Shown: positions 35,345 to 44,410 of the stretch, piece after piece
Layout of the letters: every line of letters starts with the position of its first letter
Numbering within the stretch: the first letter of the stretch is position 1
Assembly (NCBI RefSeq): GCF_040729435.1
Contig: NZ_CP160398.1
Location: 62,001 to 126,000 of the forward strand
DNA length: 64,000 nucleotides
Source of the DNA: Pseudomonas sp. HOU2
Lineage (GTDB): Bacteria > Pseudomonadota > Gammaproteobacteria > Pseudomonadales > Pseudomonadaceae
Direction of reading: 5' to 3'
Translations under genes and position numbers: made by a program
The notes under the pieces: generated by a model
What the model saw: the letters and a program-made list of their open reading frames with translations, nothing else
Databases searched by the model: none
Told to the model about the DNA's origin: nothing

Positions 35345-35412
35345 ATTACAGCCCTCAATCGACAGACTGACAAATCATCCGTCGCACTTGAACCGATACT
35401 TTTTTGCACTGG
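35345..35412 (-). promoter_or_regulatory. Predicted mtlE promoter with two MtlR-type half-sites
   Basis: On the minus strand: -35 TTGTCA (35373-35368), 17-bp spacer, -10 TGTAAT (35350-35345), each one mismatch from sigma70 consensus, about 85-110 bp upstream of the mtlE ATG. Just upstream of the -35 two direct repeats, CAAGTGC (35390-35384) and CCAGTGC (35412-35406), start 22 bp apart, the spacing expected for an AraC-type activator on one face of the helix. Confidence 0.65.
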
Positions 35413-35418
35413 CAAAAA

Positions 35419-35492
35419 TCAAAAAGATCGCAGCCTGCGGCAGCTCCTACACCGATTTCTGTAGGAGCTGCCGCAGGCTGCGATCTTTTGAT
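35419..35492. repeat. REPIN, family A, between mtlR and the mtl promoter
   Basis: AAAAAGATCGCAGCCTGCGGCAGCTCCTACA is mirrored by TGTAGGAGCTGCCGCAGGCTGCGATCTTTTG. It begins 7 bp beyond the putative distal MtlR half-site and ends just downstream of the mtlR stop. Confidence 0.9.
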
Positions 35493-35499
35493 GTGGCGG

Positions 35500-36405
35500 T
35501 TAAGCGTGATTCTGTTCGGTCAGACGTTGCACCGCGAGGCGCCGATAGTGCGACGGTGTCATGCCCTTGAGTTGCTGGAAGCGTCGATTGAAATTGGAAA
35601 TATTGTTGAACCCCGACTCGAAACACACTTCCGTCACCGGTTTGTCGCCATCGGCCAGCAGTTCGCAGGATTTGCTGATGCGCAGGCGATTGACGAACTC
35701 GATGAAGTTGCGCCCGGTGGCTTGTTTGAATACGCGACTGAAATAGGTCGGCTTCATGCCCAAATGCTCGGCAACTTCTTCCAGCGTCAGCTCGCGGGCG
35801 TAGTGGCTGAAGATGTAATCGACCGCGCGGTTGGTGCGGTCGATGTTGTGTTCGTCGGCCAGTTGCGTGTTGGTGGCGCCGGACAACAGTTGATAATCGT
35901 CAGTCGCCGCCAGCAGCTCCATCAAAATGAAAAAGTGCCCGAGACGAGTGATGCCGCGACTGTCGGCAATCAGCTGCATCAGTTTCAGCGCCTCGCGGAT
36001 CGTGTCCTTGTCGCGAAATTCGATGCCGTACTGCGCGCGTTCCAGCAGCGGCGTCAACGTCTTGAGTTCGGCAAATACCTGATGGCCGCTTTCGAACAAC
36101 TCGTCGGTGAAATTCACCAGCATGTCGCGCTTTTCCACCACTTCATCTTCGGCCACCTGGCTGATCCAGTTGTGTGGCAGATTGGGCCCGGTGAGGAACA
36201 GTGTCTGCGGGTAAAAGTTGCCAATGTAGTCGCCAATGAACACTTTGCCGGAACTGGCGACGATCAGATGCAGTTCGTATTCCTTGTGGAAATGCCAACG
36301 CACCAGCGGGCACGGAAAACCATGCTGACGGTAGATGATGGACAGCCCGTTATGGTCGTCCATCAGTTCGTAGGAGGGATCAGTGATTCTGGTGGCCCGG
36401 GTCAT
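35500..36405 (-). CDS. mtlR: AraC-family activator of the mannitol operon
   Basis: 301 residues. An N-terminal cupin-like ligand domain (LSIIYRQHGFPCPLVRWHFH, KEYELHLIVASSGKVFIG) and a C-terminal double helix-turn-helix (residues ~200-295): LTLEEVAEHLGMKPTYFSRV then CFESGFNNISNFNRRFQ, the AraC/XylS signature. In P. fluorescens MtlR activates the mtl operon in response to mannitol, sorbitol or arabitol. It lies directly upstream of mtlE in the same direction. No separate promoter is obvious. Confidence 0.95.
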   Translation of the reverse strand: MTRATRITDPSYELMDDHNGLSIIYRQHGFPCPLVRWHFHKEYELHLIVASSGKVFIGDYIGNFYPQTLFLTGPNLPHNWISQVAEDEVVEKRDMLVNFTDELFESGHQVFAELKTLTPLLERAQYGIEFRDKDTIREALKLMQLIADSRGITRLGHFFILMELLAATDDYQLLSGATNTQLADEHNIDRTNRAVDYIFSHYARELTLEEVAEHLGMKPTYFSRVFKQATGRNFIEFVNRLRISKSCELLADGDKPVTEVCFESGFNNISNFNRRFQQLKGMTPSHYRRLAVQRLTEQNHA

Positions 36406-36473
36406 GTCCGATGCGTCTTGTTGTGGTGTTCAGATGCCCATCATGCACGCGCGCCAAGGACAGTTCCAGCGCC

Positions 36474-37343
36474 TCAGCCTCGGGTCTTTCTGAGACCTTT
36501 GGACTGGTTGACCTGCTGGCAATGGCCAATCAGTGGAGTGCCACCGATGAAGTCGGCATTGATGATGCTGCACTTCGGTGCCCATCCCGAGTCCGGGCCA
36601 AACCATTGATTGAGCTCGTCGGTGATCCGTTTGACTCCGGCCAGTTCGCCGTAGCTGGTGGCCGACAACGACCAGAGGTTGCCGGATGCCGGTGGGTTGG
36701 CCAGGGTTCGGGTGATGTGTTGCTTGAGCTGCTCGGGAGAAGTGATATCCGAACCGCTCCATTCATGACGGATTTTCGGCCAGTACAGGGGTGAACTGAA
36801 GTCCGGGTGCGAGTCGCTTGCCAATACCACGCGTTGCAGCGAACTGGTCCTTTTAAGTTGCTCAATTGTCAGGTGACTGTTGCTCCGGGGTATAAGCCGC
36901 GAAGCCAGTTCCGTGGTGATGACTTCATGAAAACCCTTGTAATCGAATGGCTGATCGTTGGTGCCCTTGAGTTCATGCAAGTCCAACACGATGAACTCGT
37001 TCGGATTCTCGTTGAGGAAAAAATTGAGACTTTTTACCAGCTCGCTCAAGGAGCGTCCCTGGAAAAGTTTCACGCCATGAAACGTATGGAATTTCTTGAT
37101 GCCCACCCAGTGTTCATCCGCATGCAGGCGCAAGTCGAAGGCGCGCACGCCTTCATTAAGTTGCTGAATGAATGGACCGTCCTGACAGACAAACCAGTTC
37201 TGGGCCGGTTGGAGATAAGCCGGGTACGGGAAATCAAAATCCAGCCCGGAGTTATGAGCGCCGGGCCAGACCACTTCGCCAAGGGTCAGTCGGTCCATAT
37301 CCGGCGTAGCCGCCATCCAGTTTTTGAAAGGGTAATTGTTCAT
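36474..37343 (-). CDS. Phosphatidylinositol-specific phospholipase C-X domain protein
   Basis: 289 residues. It has a PLC-X TIM-barrel: the first catalytic His in VVWPGAHNSG (H30), then GVRAFDLRLH (D70) and KKFHTFHGVKLF with the second His (H86 or H89), and IVLDLHELKG with acidic residues. Members cleave phosphoinositides or related substrates by general acid/base chemistry. No signal peptide is visible, which is odd for a bacterial PLC that usually acts outside the cell; a leaderless export route or an intracellular substrate is possible. It stands alone downstream of the glycosyltransferase gene. Confidence 0.87.
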   Translation of the reverse strand: MNNYPFKNWMAATPDMDRLTLGEVVWPGAHNSGLDFDFPYPAYLQPAQNWFVCQDGPFIQQLNEGVRAFDLRLHADEHWVGIKKFHTFHGVKLFQGRSLSELVKSLNFFLNENPNEFIVLDLHELKGTNDQPFDYKGFHEVITTELASRLIPRSNSHLTIEQLKRTSSLQRVVLASDSHPDFSSPLYWPKIRHEWSGSDITSPEQLKQHITRTLANPPASGNLWSLSATSYGELAGVKRITDELNQWFGPDSGWAPKCSIINADFIGGTPLIGHCQQVNQSKGLRKTRG

Positions 37344-37488
37344 GGTGCATTCCGTTGCAGATAAAGTTTAATTTTCCGACCGTTCAAGTTGTTTGGTCAG
37401 TTCGGAAGTTATTCTTTGGTGCAAACGGAAAAACTACAAGCCAGCACTCTTTGCAAAGTATTGGTAATGTGCTCTTGTACTTTGGTTG

Positions 37489-38781
37489 TCAACTTTTCTG
37501 ATTTTTTGCTTCGATCCACTGCGCCATGTATTGGGTGCTTTTATGCAAGTGGTGACGCAACATGCTGCCAGTGAAGTTGGCGCGACGTAATGCTGACAAG
37601 TTGTCGCGACAATGTTGCAGGCGATTGATCAGCGCCGGGCCGTGATCATCCTGCCGATAGCGCGCATTCAACAACGCGACGCCGGCCTGCTGTGCGTCAA
37701 CCCAGCGCAATCTGTCTTCGTGCAGTGCCACAGCGGCATCGGCCAAGGCCTGGGCCGACTGAGCCACCGCACCGGGCCAGGGCATTGCGCCGCCCATGCC
37801 TTCAGCGCCGATGGGCGTCGTGACATTGGGCGTGCCGCAGAGCATCGCATCGACGATCTTGCCCTTGATCCCCGCGCCGAAACGCAAAGGCGCCAGGCAA
37901 ACTCTGGCTTGCGACATCACTTGCAGCGCATCTTCTGCCCAGTTCATCACATGAAACCCCTGCGCCGCGTTGTGCAGGGCTGTGGCCTTGGGCGGCGTAT
38001 AGGCACCGTAGACATGCAGTTGAGCGCCGGGCAATTGCTGGCGGATCAGCGGCCAGACGGCGGTCTTCATCCACAGGACGGCGTCCCAGTTGGGCGCATG
38101 ACGGAAGTTGCCAATACTGAGAAAGTGCGCGCGCTGTTCAAAGGGTACGAACGAATCGCGCGGTGGTTCGAGCATCAGCGGGCACCAGTGCAGCAGATCC
38201 ACAGGGACTTGAAACTGTTCGACCAGCAACCGGATTTCCACTTCGGAAATCATCAGATTCAGATCGCAGCGATACAACGCGGCGATTTCTCGTTTGGCCA
38301 GGTCAGTATCGGCCATCAACGCGAACTCTTCGCGCAGCGCCGGTGCGAACAGGGCACTGAAATCCTGATTGTCCGGGTCGTCTTTCAGGCGCTCCTTGAG
38401 CCGTTGGTGGCGGGCGTGGCGCAGGCTCTGCAGGTCGGAAGTCTCCAGTACGCGCAAGGCATTCGGGCATTGCTTTTCGACGCGCCAGCCGAACTGCTCC
38501 TCCATCATGAACTGGTCGAACAGCACGATATCCGGGGCCAGTTCACTGATGAAACTATCGAAGCTGCTGCGGTTGAGTTCGATCGGCACCTCGCGGATGC
38601 CCAGAGCCGTCAGATCGGCCTTGTGCTCGCCCGGGCCGGCCGGGCTGCTGAAAGTGATGTCCCAGCCTTGCTGCAGGAACGTATCGAGGATCTGCATCAC
38701 ATGCCCGCTGGCTGCCGAAGAGCGCGGTTCGGGCCAGACGTAACCGATGACCAGAACTTTGGTGGCGGGTGATGCAGTCAT
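37489..38781 (-). CDS. Glycosyltransferase, GT4-like (GT-B fold)
   Basis: 430 residues, cytoplasmic. The N-terminal domain begins KVLVIGYVWPEPRSSAASGH, a glycine-rich acceptor loop. The C-terminal donor-binding domain has FLSIGNFRHAPNWDAVLW and the nucleotide-sugar binding segment VCLAPLRFGAGIKGKIVDAM, followed by GTPNVTTPIGAEGM. These place it with GT4-like retaining transferases. The acceptor is unknown. The start ATG 38781 has only a weak ribosome-binding site (AAGGAAC). The nearest surface-sugar context in the window is weak, so the product is not predictable. Confidence 0.85.
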   Translation of the reverse strand: MTASPATKVLVIGYVWPEPRSSAASGHVMQILDTFLQQGWDITFSSPAGPGEHKADLTALGIREVPIELNRSSFDSFISELAPDIVLFDQFMMEEQFGWRVEKQCPNALRVLETSDLQSLRHARHQRLKERLKDDPDNQDFSALFAPALREEFALMADTDLAKREIAALYRCDLNLMISEVEIRLLVEQFQVPVDLLHWCPLMLEPPRDSFVPFEQRAHFLSIGNFRHAPNWDAVLWMKTAVWPLIRQQLPGAQLHVYGAYTPPKATALHNAAQGFHVMNWAEDALQVMSQARVCLAPLRFGAGIKGKIVDAMLCGTPNVTTPIGAEGMGGAMPWPGAVAQSAQALADAAVALHEDRLRWVDAQQAGVALLNARYRQDDHGPALINRLQHCRDNLSALRRANFTGSMLRHHLHKSTQYMAQWIEAKNQKS

Positions 38782-38863
38782 TGACGGGTGTTCCTTGCAG
38801 GCAGGCGGCTGAAAATGGCGCGCAATTAGAGCACATCTGCAGCCGCTGCCGGATCAAGGTGAA

Positions 38864-39226
38864 TCACTGGCCCAGAATGCCCTTGACCTTGTCACGCAAC
38901 TGATCGATCGAGAAGGGTTTGCCGATCACGTGCATGCCGGCGGGTACCTCGATGTTTTCGGCGTAACCGCTGGCGAACAGGACGGGCAGGGTGGCGCGCA
39001 GTTCACGTGCCTTGCCGGCCAGTTCACTGCCTGTCATGCCCGGCAGGCCGTAGTCGGTCATCATCAAGTCGATATTGTTGCTCTGATTCCCGAGAATCTC
39101 CAGCGCAGATTCGCCGTCGTCCGCCTCCAGCACGCTGAACTCCAACTCCTCCAGCACATCGACGATGAGCATGCGCACGATGTTGTCGTCTTCTACTACA
39201 AGGATGGTGGACGCTGGGGTGGACAT
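38864..39226 (-). CDS. Stand-alone response-regulator receiver protein
   Basis: 120 residues, one REC domain: acidic pocket VVEDDN (11-16), phospho-acceptor D58 in LMMTDYGLPG, the Thr/Ser position in FASGYAE, and conserved K in IGKPFS. It has no output domain, as in CheY-like or phosphorelay proteins. It is divergent from the large hybrid kinase gene at 39487 (260 bp between starts), so it may belong to the same pathway. Confidence 0.93.
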   Translation of the reverse strand: MSTPASTILVVEDDNIVRMLIVDVLEELEFSVLEADDGESALEILGNQSNNIDLMMTDYGLPGMTGSELAGKARELRATLPVLFASGYAENIEVPAGMHVIGKPFSIDQLRDKVKGILGQ

Positions 39227-39486
39227 ATTGGTGCTCTCAAGAAAGGAAAACGGAACGGCGACCGGTCGAAAATGCCGGGCTCTTGCATGAGTAAGTGGCG
39301 CATGGCCACAAGTTCCCGAGCGGGTACAAAAAGATTAGCCGCAAATCGGGGCGGCAAGGATAACCGTTGCCTGATCGGGAAGTGCAGCAAATGTAGGAAA
39401 TTGCCATCATGGCAGTGAGAAAAATGGATCCATAGTACCGTTTTGGGGCAAACTCCCGGGTTTCGACAGTTCGACAAGGCTGCCCC

Positions 39487-42400
39487 ATGTCCACTCGGTC
39501 TACAGTTGACGAAGCACGGTTCCGTAAACTCCTGACGCGCAACATCAGTCTGCCCTTGGGCGTTGGCGCGATCAGTGCGGTGTTTTTCATTTCGCTGATC
39601 ACCTATTTGCTCTCGGTGATTCAGTGGGTGGAACACACCGACCGGGTGATCAACAACGCCAACGAAGCGGTGAAACTCACCGTGGACCTGGAAACCGGCA
39701 TGCGCGGCTTCCTGCTCAGCGGCGACGAGCACTTCCTCGACCCGTACGAGACTGCCAAGCCGCGGATCAACGTGGCGCTCAACACCTTGCTCGAACTGAC
39801 CGCCGACAACCCGGTGCAGACCGATCGTCTGCGTCGTTTGCAGGCATTGCAGACCGAGTGGAGCAATTACGCGCAATCGATGATCGACCTGCAGCGCTCC
39901 AGCGGCGATTATCGAGCGGCGGTCAAGGCCGGGCGCGGCAAGCGCCTGACCGATGAGATCCGCAAACAGTTCGAAGACGTGATCGACATGGAGCAGCAGT
40001 TGCGCACCACGCGCAACGAAGATGTGCGCCGCACGACGATCTGGAGCATCACTCTGTACCTGCTGTTTATAGCCGGGATCAGCGGTTTGCTGGCCTATGT
40101 CGGTCGCCGCGATCTGGTCAGCCTGTCGGACAGCTACAGCGCCAACCTCGCCGCGCAGCAGGCCAGTGCCGAGCGTCTGGAGCGCCAGGCGTGGATGCGC
40201 AGCGGCCAGACCGAGCTGGCAGAGCAGGTGCTGGGGCAACTGACATTGAACCTGCTGGGGCGCAATATTCTGCAGTTCTGCGCGCAATACCTCGGCACTG
40301 CGGTGGCGGCGCTGTACGTGCGCGAAGAGCACGGCGGCCTGAAACGCGTGGCGTCCTATGGGTTCTCCCGTGAACAGGAAGAAAAAGATCAGCAGATCTA
40401 CAGCGGCGAAGGCATCGTCGGCCAGGTTGCCCAGCAGGGACAACTGATTCGTCTGGATTCGGTACCCGCCGACTATTTCAAAGTCAGCTCCGGCCTGGGC
40501 GCGGGCCTGCCGCACAGTGTGCTGGTGGTGCCGACCAGTGATGATGACCGGGTCAACGGCGTGATCGAACTGGGCTTCCTGCGCCCGCTGACTCAGCGCG
40601 ATGTCGAATTGCTGGAACTGATTGCCGGCAACATCGGCACCTCGATCGAAGCGGCACGTTATCGCCAGCGCCTGCAGGAAGTGCTGGCCGAAACCCAACA
40701 GCTCAACGAAGAGTTGCAGGTGCAGCAGGAAGAGCTGAAAACCGCCAACGAAGAGCTGGAAGAACAGTCGCGGATTCTCAAGGAATCCCAGGCGCATCTG
40801 GAAACCCAGCAAGTCGAGCTGGAGCAGACCAACGAGCAGTTGGCCGAGCAGGCGCAGACTCTGGCCGAGCAGCGCGACGCCATGGACCAGAAGAACACCG
40901 AACTCAATCAGGCACAGGTGCAACTTGAGGAGCGCGCCGAAGAGCTGCAGCGTTCGAGCAAGTACAAGTCCGAATTCCTCGCCAACATGTCCCACGAATT
41001 GCGCACACCTCTGAACAGTTCGCTGATCCTCGCCAAGTTGCTGGCCGAGAACCCGCAGGACAATCTGACGGCCGAGCAGGTCAAGTTCGCCGAGTCGATC
41101 TATTCGGCGGGCAACGATCTGCTGAATCTGATCAACGACATTCTCGACATTTCCAAGGTCGAGGCCGGCAAGCTCGAGGTGATCCCGGAAAATACCAGTG
41201 TCGCGCGGCTGGCCGACGGCCTGCGCAGCGTGTTCGAGCCGCTGGCGGCGGACAAGCAACTGACGTTCAGCGTCGAGTTGCAGCCGGATGCGCCGATCAT
41301 GCTGTACACCGACCGCCAGCGTCTGGAGCAGGTGGTCAAGAACCTGCTGTCCAACGCCGTGAAGTTCACCGAACACGGCGCGGTCAGCCTGACCATCGCC
41401 GGCCAGCCGAACGAACGCATTGCGTTCATCGTGCGTGATTCGGGGATCGGTATCGCGGCGGATCAGCAGGAAAGCATCTTCGAAGCGTTCCGTCAGGCTG
41501 ACGGCACCACCAACCGCAAGTACGGTGGCACCGGTCTGGGGTTGTCGATCTCGCGGGATCTGGCAGCCCTGCTTGGCGGCTCGATCAGCGTCAGCAGCGC
41601 GCCGGGGCAGGGCAGTGTGTTTACCCTGGTGTTGCCGCAGCAATACAGCGAGCCGGGTGACAGCCCTGCGATCCCGCTGACCTTCACTGCGCCGGTATCG
41701 GCTCCGGCGCCGGTGGTGCAGCCGCCATCGATCGCGGTGTCGCCACTGGCGCCGGTGCACATCCCGCGGTTTGCCGATGACCGTGGCAAGGCGCCGTTCG
41801 CCACGCGCTGCATTCTGGTGGTGGAAGACGAGCCGAACTTCGCCCACATCCTTTACGACCTGGCCCACGAACTGGGCTATCAGTGCCTGGTGGCCCACGG
41901 TGCCGACGAAGGTTACGACCTGGCCCGCGAGTTCGTACCGGACGCGATCCTGCTCGATATGCGTCTGCCGGATCACTCCGGTCTGACCGTGCTGCAACGC
42001 CTGAAAGAACACGCCGAAACCCGGCACATCCCGGTGCATGTGATCTCGGTCGAAGACCGTGTCGAAGCGGCGATGCACATGGGCGCGATCGGTTATGCGG
42101 TCAAGCCGACCACCCGCGAAGAACTCAAGGACGTGTTCGCCCGTCTCGAAGCCAAGCTGACCCAAAAGGTCAAGCGCGTGCTGCTGGTCGAAGATGACGA
42201 TCTGCAACGCGAAAGCATTGCCCGCCTGATCGGTGACGAGGACATCGAAATCACCGCCGTCGGTCTGGCGCAAGACGCGCTGGAGAAACTGCGCACGACG
42301 ATTTACGACTGCATGGTGATCGACCTGAAATTGCCGGACATGCTCGGCAACGATCTGCTCAAGCGCATGTCGACCGAGGACATCTGCTCGTTCCCGCCGG

Positions 42401-42987
42401 TGATCGTCTATACCGGACGCAACCTGACCCGCGATGAAGAGGCCGAGCTGCGCAAGTATTCACGCTCGATCATTATCAAGGGCGCGCGCTCGCCGGAACG
42501 TCTGCTGGATGAGGTGACACTCTTTCTGCACAAAGTCGAATCGCAGTTGTCCCATGAACGGCAGAAGATGCTCAAGACTGCGCGTAGTCGCGACAAGGTC
42601 TTCGAAGGCCGCAAGGTGCTGCTGGTGGACGACGATGTGCGCAACATCTTCGCCCTGACCAGTGCGCTGGAGCACAAGGGCGCAGTCGTGGTGATCGGCC
42701 GTAATGGTCGCGAAGCGATTGATAAGTTGAATGAAGTCGAGGACATTGATCTGGTGCTGATGGACGTGATGATGCCGGAGATGGATGGTTTTGAAGCCAC
42801 CATCGAAATCCGCAAGGATCCGCGCTGGCGCAAACTGCCGATCATCGCCGTGACGGCCAAGGCCATGAAGGACGATCAGGAGCGCTGCCTGCAGGCGGGC
42901 GCCAACGATTATCTGGCCAAGCCGATCGATCTGGATCGCTTGTTCTCGTTGATTCGCGTGTGGTTACCGAAGATGGAACGCATTTAG
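39487..42987 (+). CDS. Hybrid histidine kinase: CHASE3 - GAF - coiled coil - HisKA/HATPase - three receivers
   Basis: 1166 residues. A membrane helix near residues 18-40 (GVGAISAVFFISLITYLLSV), a CHASE3 sensor (VDLETGMRGFLLSGDEHFLD), a second helix near 187-205, a GAF domain (about 235-390), a Glu/Gln-rich coiled coil (about 395-490), then the kinase core with H503 in MSHELRTPLN and G boxes (DSGIGI, GGTGLGL). Three receiver domains follow with acceptors D824, D946 and D1093. The predicted output is multistep phosphorelay. It is the first gene of a five-gene signalling operon. Confidence 0.94.
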   Translation: MSTRSTVDEARFRKLLTRNISLPLGVGAISAVFFISLITYLLSVIQWVEHTDRVINNANEAVKLTVDLETGMRGFLLSGDEHFLDPYETAKPRINVALNTLLELTADNPVQTDRLRRLQALQTEWSNYAQSMIDLQRSSGDYRAAVKAGRGKRLTDEIRKQFEDVIDMEQQLRTTRNEDVRRTTIWSITLYLLFIAGISGLLAYVGRRDLVSLSDSYSANLAAQQASAERLERQAWMRSGQTELAEQVLGQLTLNLLGRNILQFCAQYLGTAVAALYVREEHGGLKRVASYGFSREQEEKDQQIYSGEGIVGQVAQQGQLIRLDSVPADYFKVSSGLGAGLPHSVLVVPTSDDDRVNGVIELGFLRPLTQRDVELLELIAGNIGTSIEAARYRQRLQEVLAETQQLNEELQVQQEELKTANEELEEQSRILKESQAHLETQQVELEQTNEQLAEQAQTLAEQRDAMDQKNTELNQAQVQLEERAEELQRSSKYKSEFLANMSHELRTPLNSSLILAKLLAENPQDNLTAEQVKFAESIYSAGNDLLNLINDILDISKVEAGKLEVIPENTSVARLADGLRSVFEPLAADKQLTFSVELQPDAPIMLYTDRQRLEQVVKNLLSNAVKFTEHGAVSLTIAGQPNERIAFIVRDSGIGIAADQQESIFEAFRQADGTTNRKYGGTGLGLSISRDLAALLGGSISVSSAPGQGSVFTLVLPQQYSEPGDSPAIPLTFTAPVSAPAPVVQPPSIAVSPLAPVHIPRFADDRGKAPFATRCILVVEDEPNFAHILYDLAHELGYQCLVAHGADEGYDLAREFVPDAILLDMRLPDHSGLTVLQRLKEHAETRHIPVHVISVEDRVEAAMHMGAIGYAVKPTTREELKDVFARLEAKLTQKVKRVLLVEDDDLQRESIARLIGDEDIEITAVGLAQDALEKLRTTIYDCMVIDLKLPDMLGNDLLKRMSTEDICSFPPVIVYTGRNLTRDEEAELRKYSRSIIIKGARSPERLLDEVTLFLHKVESQLSHERQKMLKTARSRDKVFEGRKVLLVDDDVRNIFALTSALEHKGAVVVIGRNGREAIDKLNEVEDIDLVLMDVMMPEMDGFEATIEIRKDPRWRKLPIIAVTAKAMKDDQERCLQAGANDYLAKPIDLDRLFSLIRVWLPKMERI

Positions 42988-43820
42988 TGGATAGCAGTCA
43001 CTCCGCGGAGCGCAACAGCGAAATCGAATTACGCCTGTTGATTGAGGCCATCTACCTCAAGTACAGCTACGATTTTCGCGATTACTCAGGCGCTTCGATC
43101 AAGCGTCGGGTGCAGCACGCCTTGAGCCAGTTCGAATGCGCGACCATTTCGGCGTTGCAGGAGAAAGTGCTGCACGATCCCACCGCGTTCATGCAGTTGT
43201 TGCAGTTGCTGACGATCCCGGTCAGCGAGATGTTCCGCGATCCGTCGCACTTCCTGGCAATCCGCAAGGAAGTGGTGCCGCTGCTGCGCACCTATCCGTC
43301 GCTGAAGATCTGGATCGCCGGGTGCAGCACGGGGGAGGAGGTGTATTCGATGGCGATTCTGCTGCGCGAAGAAGGCCTGCTCGACCGCACCATCATCTAT
43401 GCCACCGACATCAACCCGCGCTCGCTGGACAAGGCCAAGCAGGGGATTTTCTCGATGGAAAATGTGCGCGCCTACACCGCCAATTACCAGCAGGCCGGCG
43501 GCCAGCGCTCCTTTGCCGATTACTACACCGCGGCCTATGGCTACGCGATTTTCGACAAGAGCCTGTGTGAGAACGTGACCTTCGCCGACCACAGCCTGGC
43601 GACGGACAGCGTGTTCTCCGAAACGCAGTTGATTTCCTGCCGCAACGTACTGATTTACTTCAACAAGAAACTTCAGGACCGTGCCTTCGGTCTGTTTCAC
43701 GAATCGCTGTGCCACCGTGGCTTTCTGGTGCTGGGCAGCAAGGAAACGCTGGATTTTTCCGGTTATTCGAATCAGTTCGAACCGTTGGTCAAACAAGAAC
43801 GGATCTACCGCAAATTATGA
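42987..43820 (+). CDS. cheR: CheR-type protein glutamate methyltransferase
   Basis: 277 residues from GTG 42987, which overlaps the kinase stop by 1 nt (TAGTG); a GTG at 42960 is an in-frame alternative. The N-terminal CheR domain (YKYSYDFRDYSGASIKRRVQ-like segment) precedes the SAM-binding fold: IWIAGCSTGEEVYSMAILL (motif I), ATDINPRSLDKAK, and ISCRNVLIYFNKKLQ. CheR methylates glutamates on chemoreceptors; there is no chemoreceptor gene here. It is translated together with cheB (ATGA overlap). Confidence 0.94.
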   Translation: MDSSHSAERNSEIELRLLIEAIYLKYSYDFRDYSGASIKRRVQHALSQFECATISALQEKVLHDPTAFMQLLQLLTIPVSEMFRDPSHFLAIRKEVVPLLRTYPSLKIWIAGCSTGEEVYSMAILLREEGLLDRTIIYATDINPRSLDKAKQGIFSMENVRAYTANYQQAGGQRSFADYYTAAYGYAIFDKSLCENVTFADHSLATDSVFSETQLISCRNVLIYFNKKLQDRAFGLFHESLCHRGFLVLGSKETLDFSGYSNQFEPLVKQERIYRKL

Positions 43821-44410
43821 ACGATGCCGTGGATTTGCCTCGCGTCGAGGCCATCGTGGTCGGTGCTTCGGCCGGTGGGGTCGAGGCCCTGCTGACCCTG
43901 CTCGCACCGCTGCGCCAGGGTTACGTGTTGCCGATTATTGTTGTGCTGCACCTGCCGGAGGAGCGGCGCAGCCAGTTGGCCGAAGTGTTCTCCCGGCGGC
44001 TGATGCTGCCGGTGGCAGAGGCGACCGACAAGCAAGACATCATGCCCGGCACGGTTTACTTCGCTACCCCCGGTTATCACCTGTCGGTGGAACAGGATCG
44101 CAGCCTGTCGCTGAGCCTTGAAGACCGCGTGCACCATTCCCGTCCGGCCATTGATTACTTGTTTGAATCTGCCGCGGATGTTTACGGCGAAACCCTGGCT
44201 GCCGTGTTGCTGACCGGCGCCAATCACGATGGTGCTCGCGGCCTGGCGCAAGTCAAGCGACGCGGCGGACTGACCATTGTTCAAGACCCGCAGGACGCAC
44301 AGGTCGCCACCATGCCTCAGGCTGCGCTGAAAATTCAGCAGCCCGACCATGTCCTACCCATTCACGGCATCGGCCGTCTGCTTGTCGAGCTGGAACGAAT
44401 CGCATGCTGA
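43817..44410 (+). CDS. cheB: CheB-type protein-glutamate methylesterase without receiver domain
   Basis: 197 residues from ATG 43817 (4-nt overlap with cheR). It has only the methylesterase domain: the nucleophile Ser in VVGASAGGVEALL (about residue 18), the His in VVLHLPEERRSQL, and the Asp in LTGANHDGARG. The usual N-terminal receiver of CheB is missing, so activity must be regulated another way, possibly through the kinases of this operon. The next gene overlaps its end by 7 nt. Confidence 0.94.
   Translation: MNDAVDLPRVEAIVVGASAGGVEALLTLLAPLRQGYVLPIIVVLHLPEERRSQLAEVFSRRLMLPVAEATDKQDIMPGTVYFATPGYHLSVEQDRSLSLSLEDRVHHSRPAIDYLFESAADVYGETLAAVLLTGANHDGARGLAQVKRRGGLTIVQDPQDAQVATMPQAALKIQQPDHVLPIHGIGRLLVELERIAC

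Noticed and set aside
39196..42273. A 1025-codon open frame opposite the large hybrid kinase
   Set aside because: Shadow frame; the plus-strand kinase motifs are decisive.
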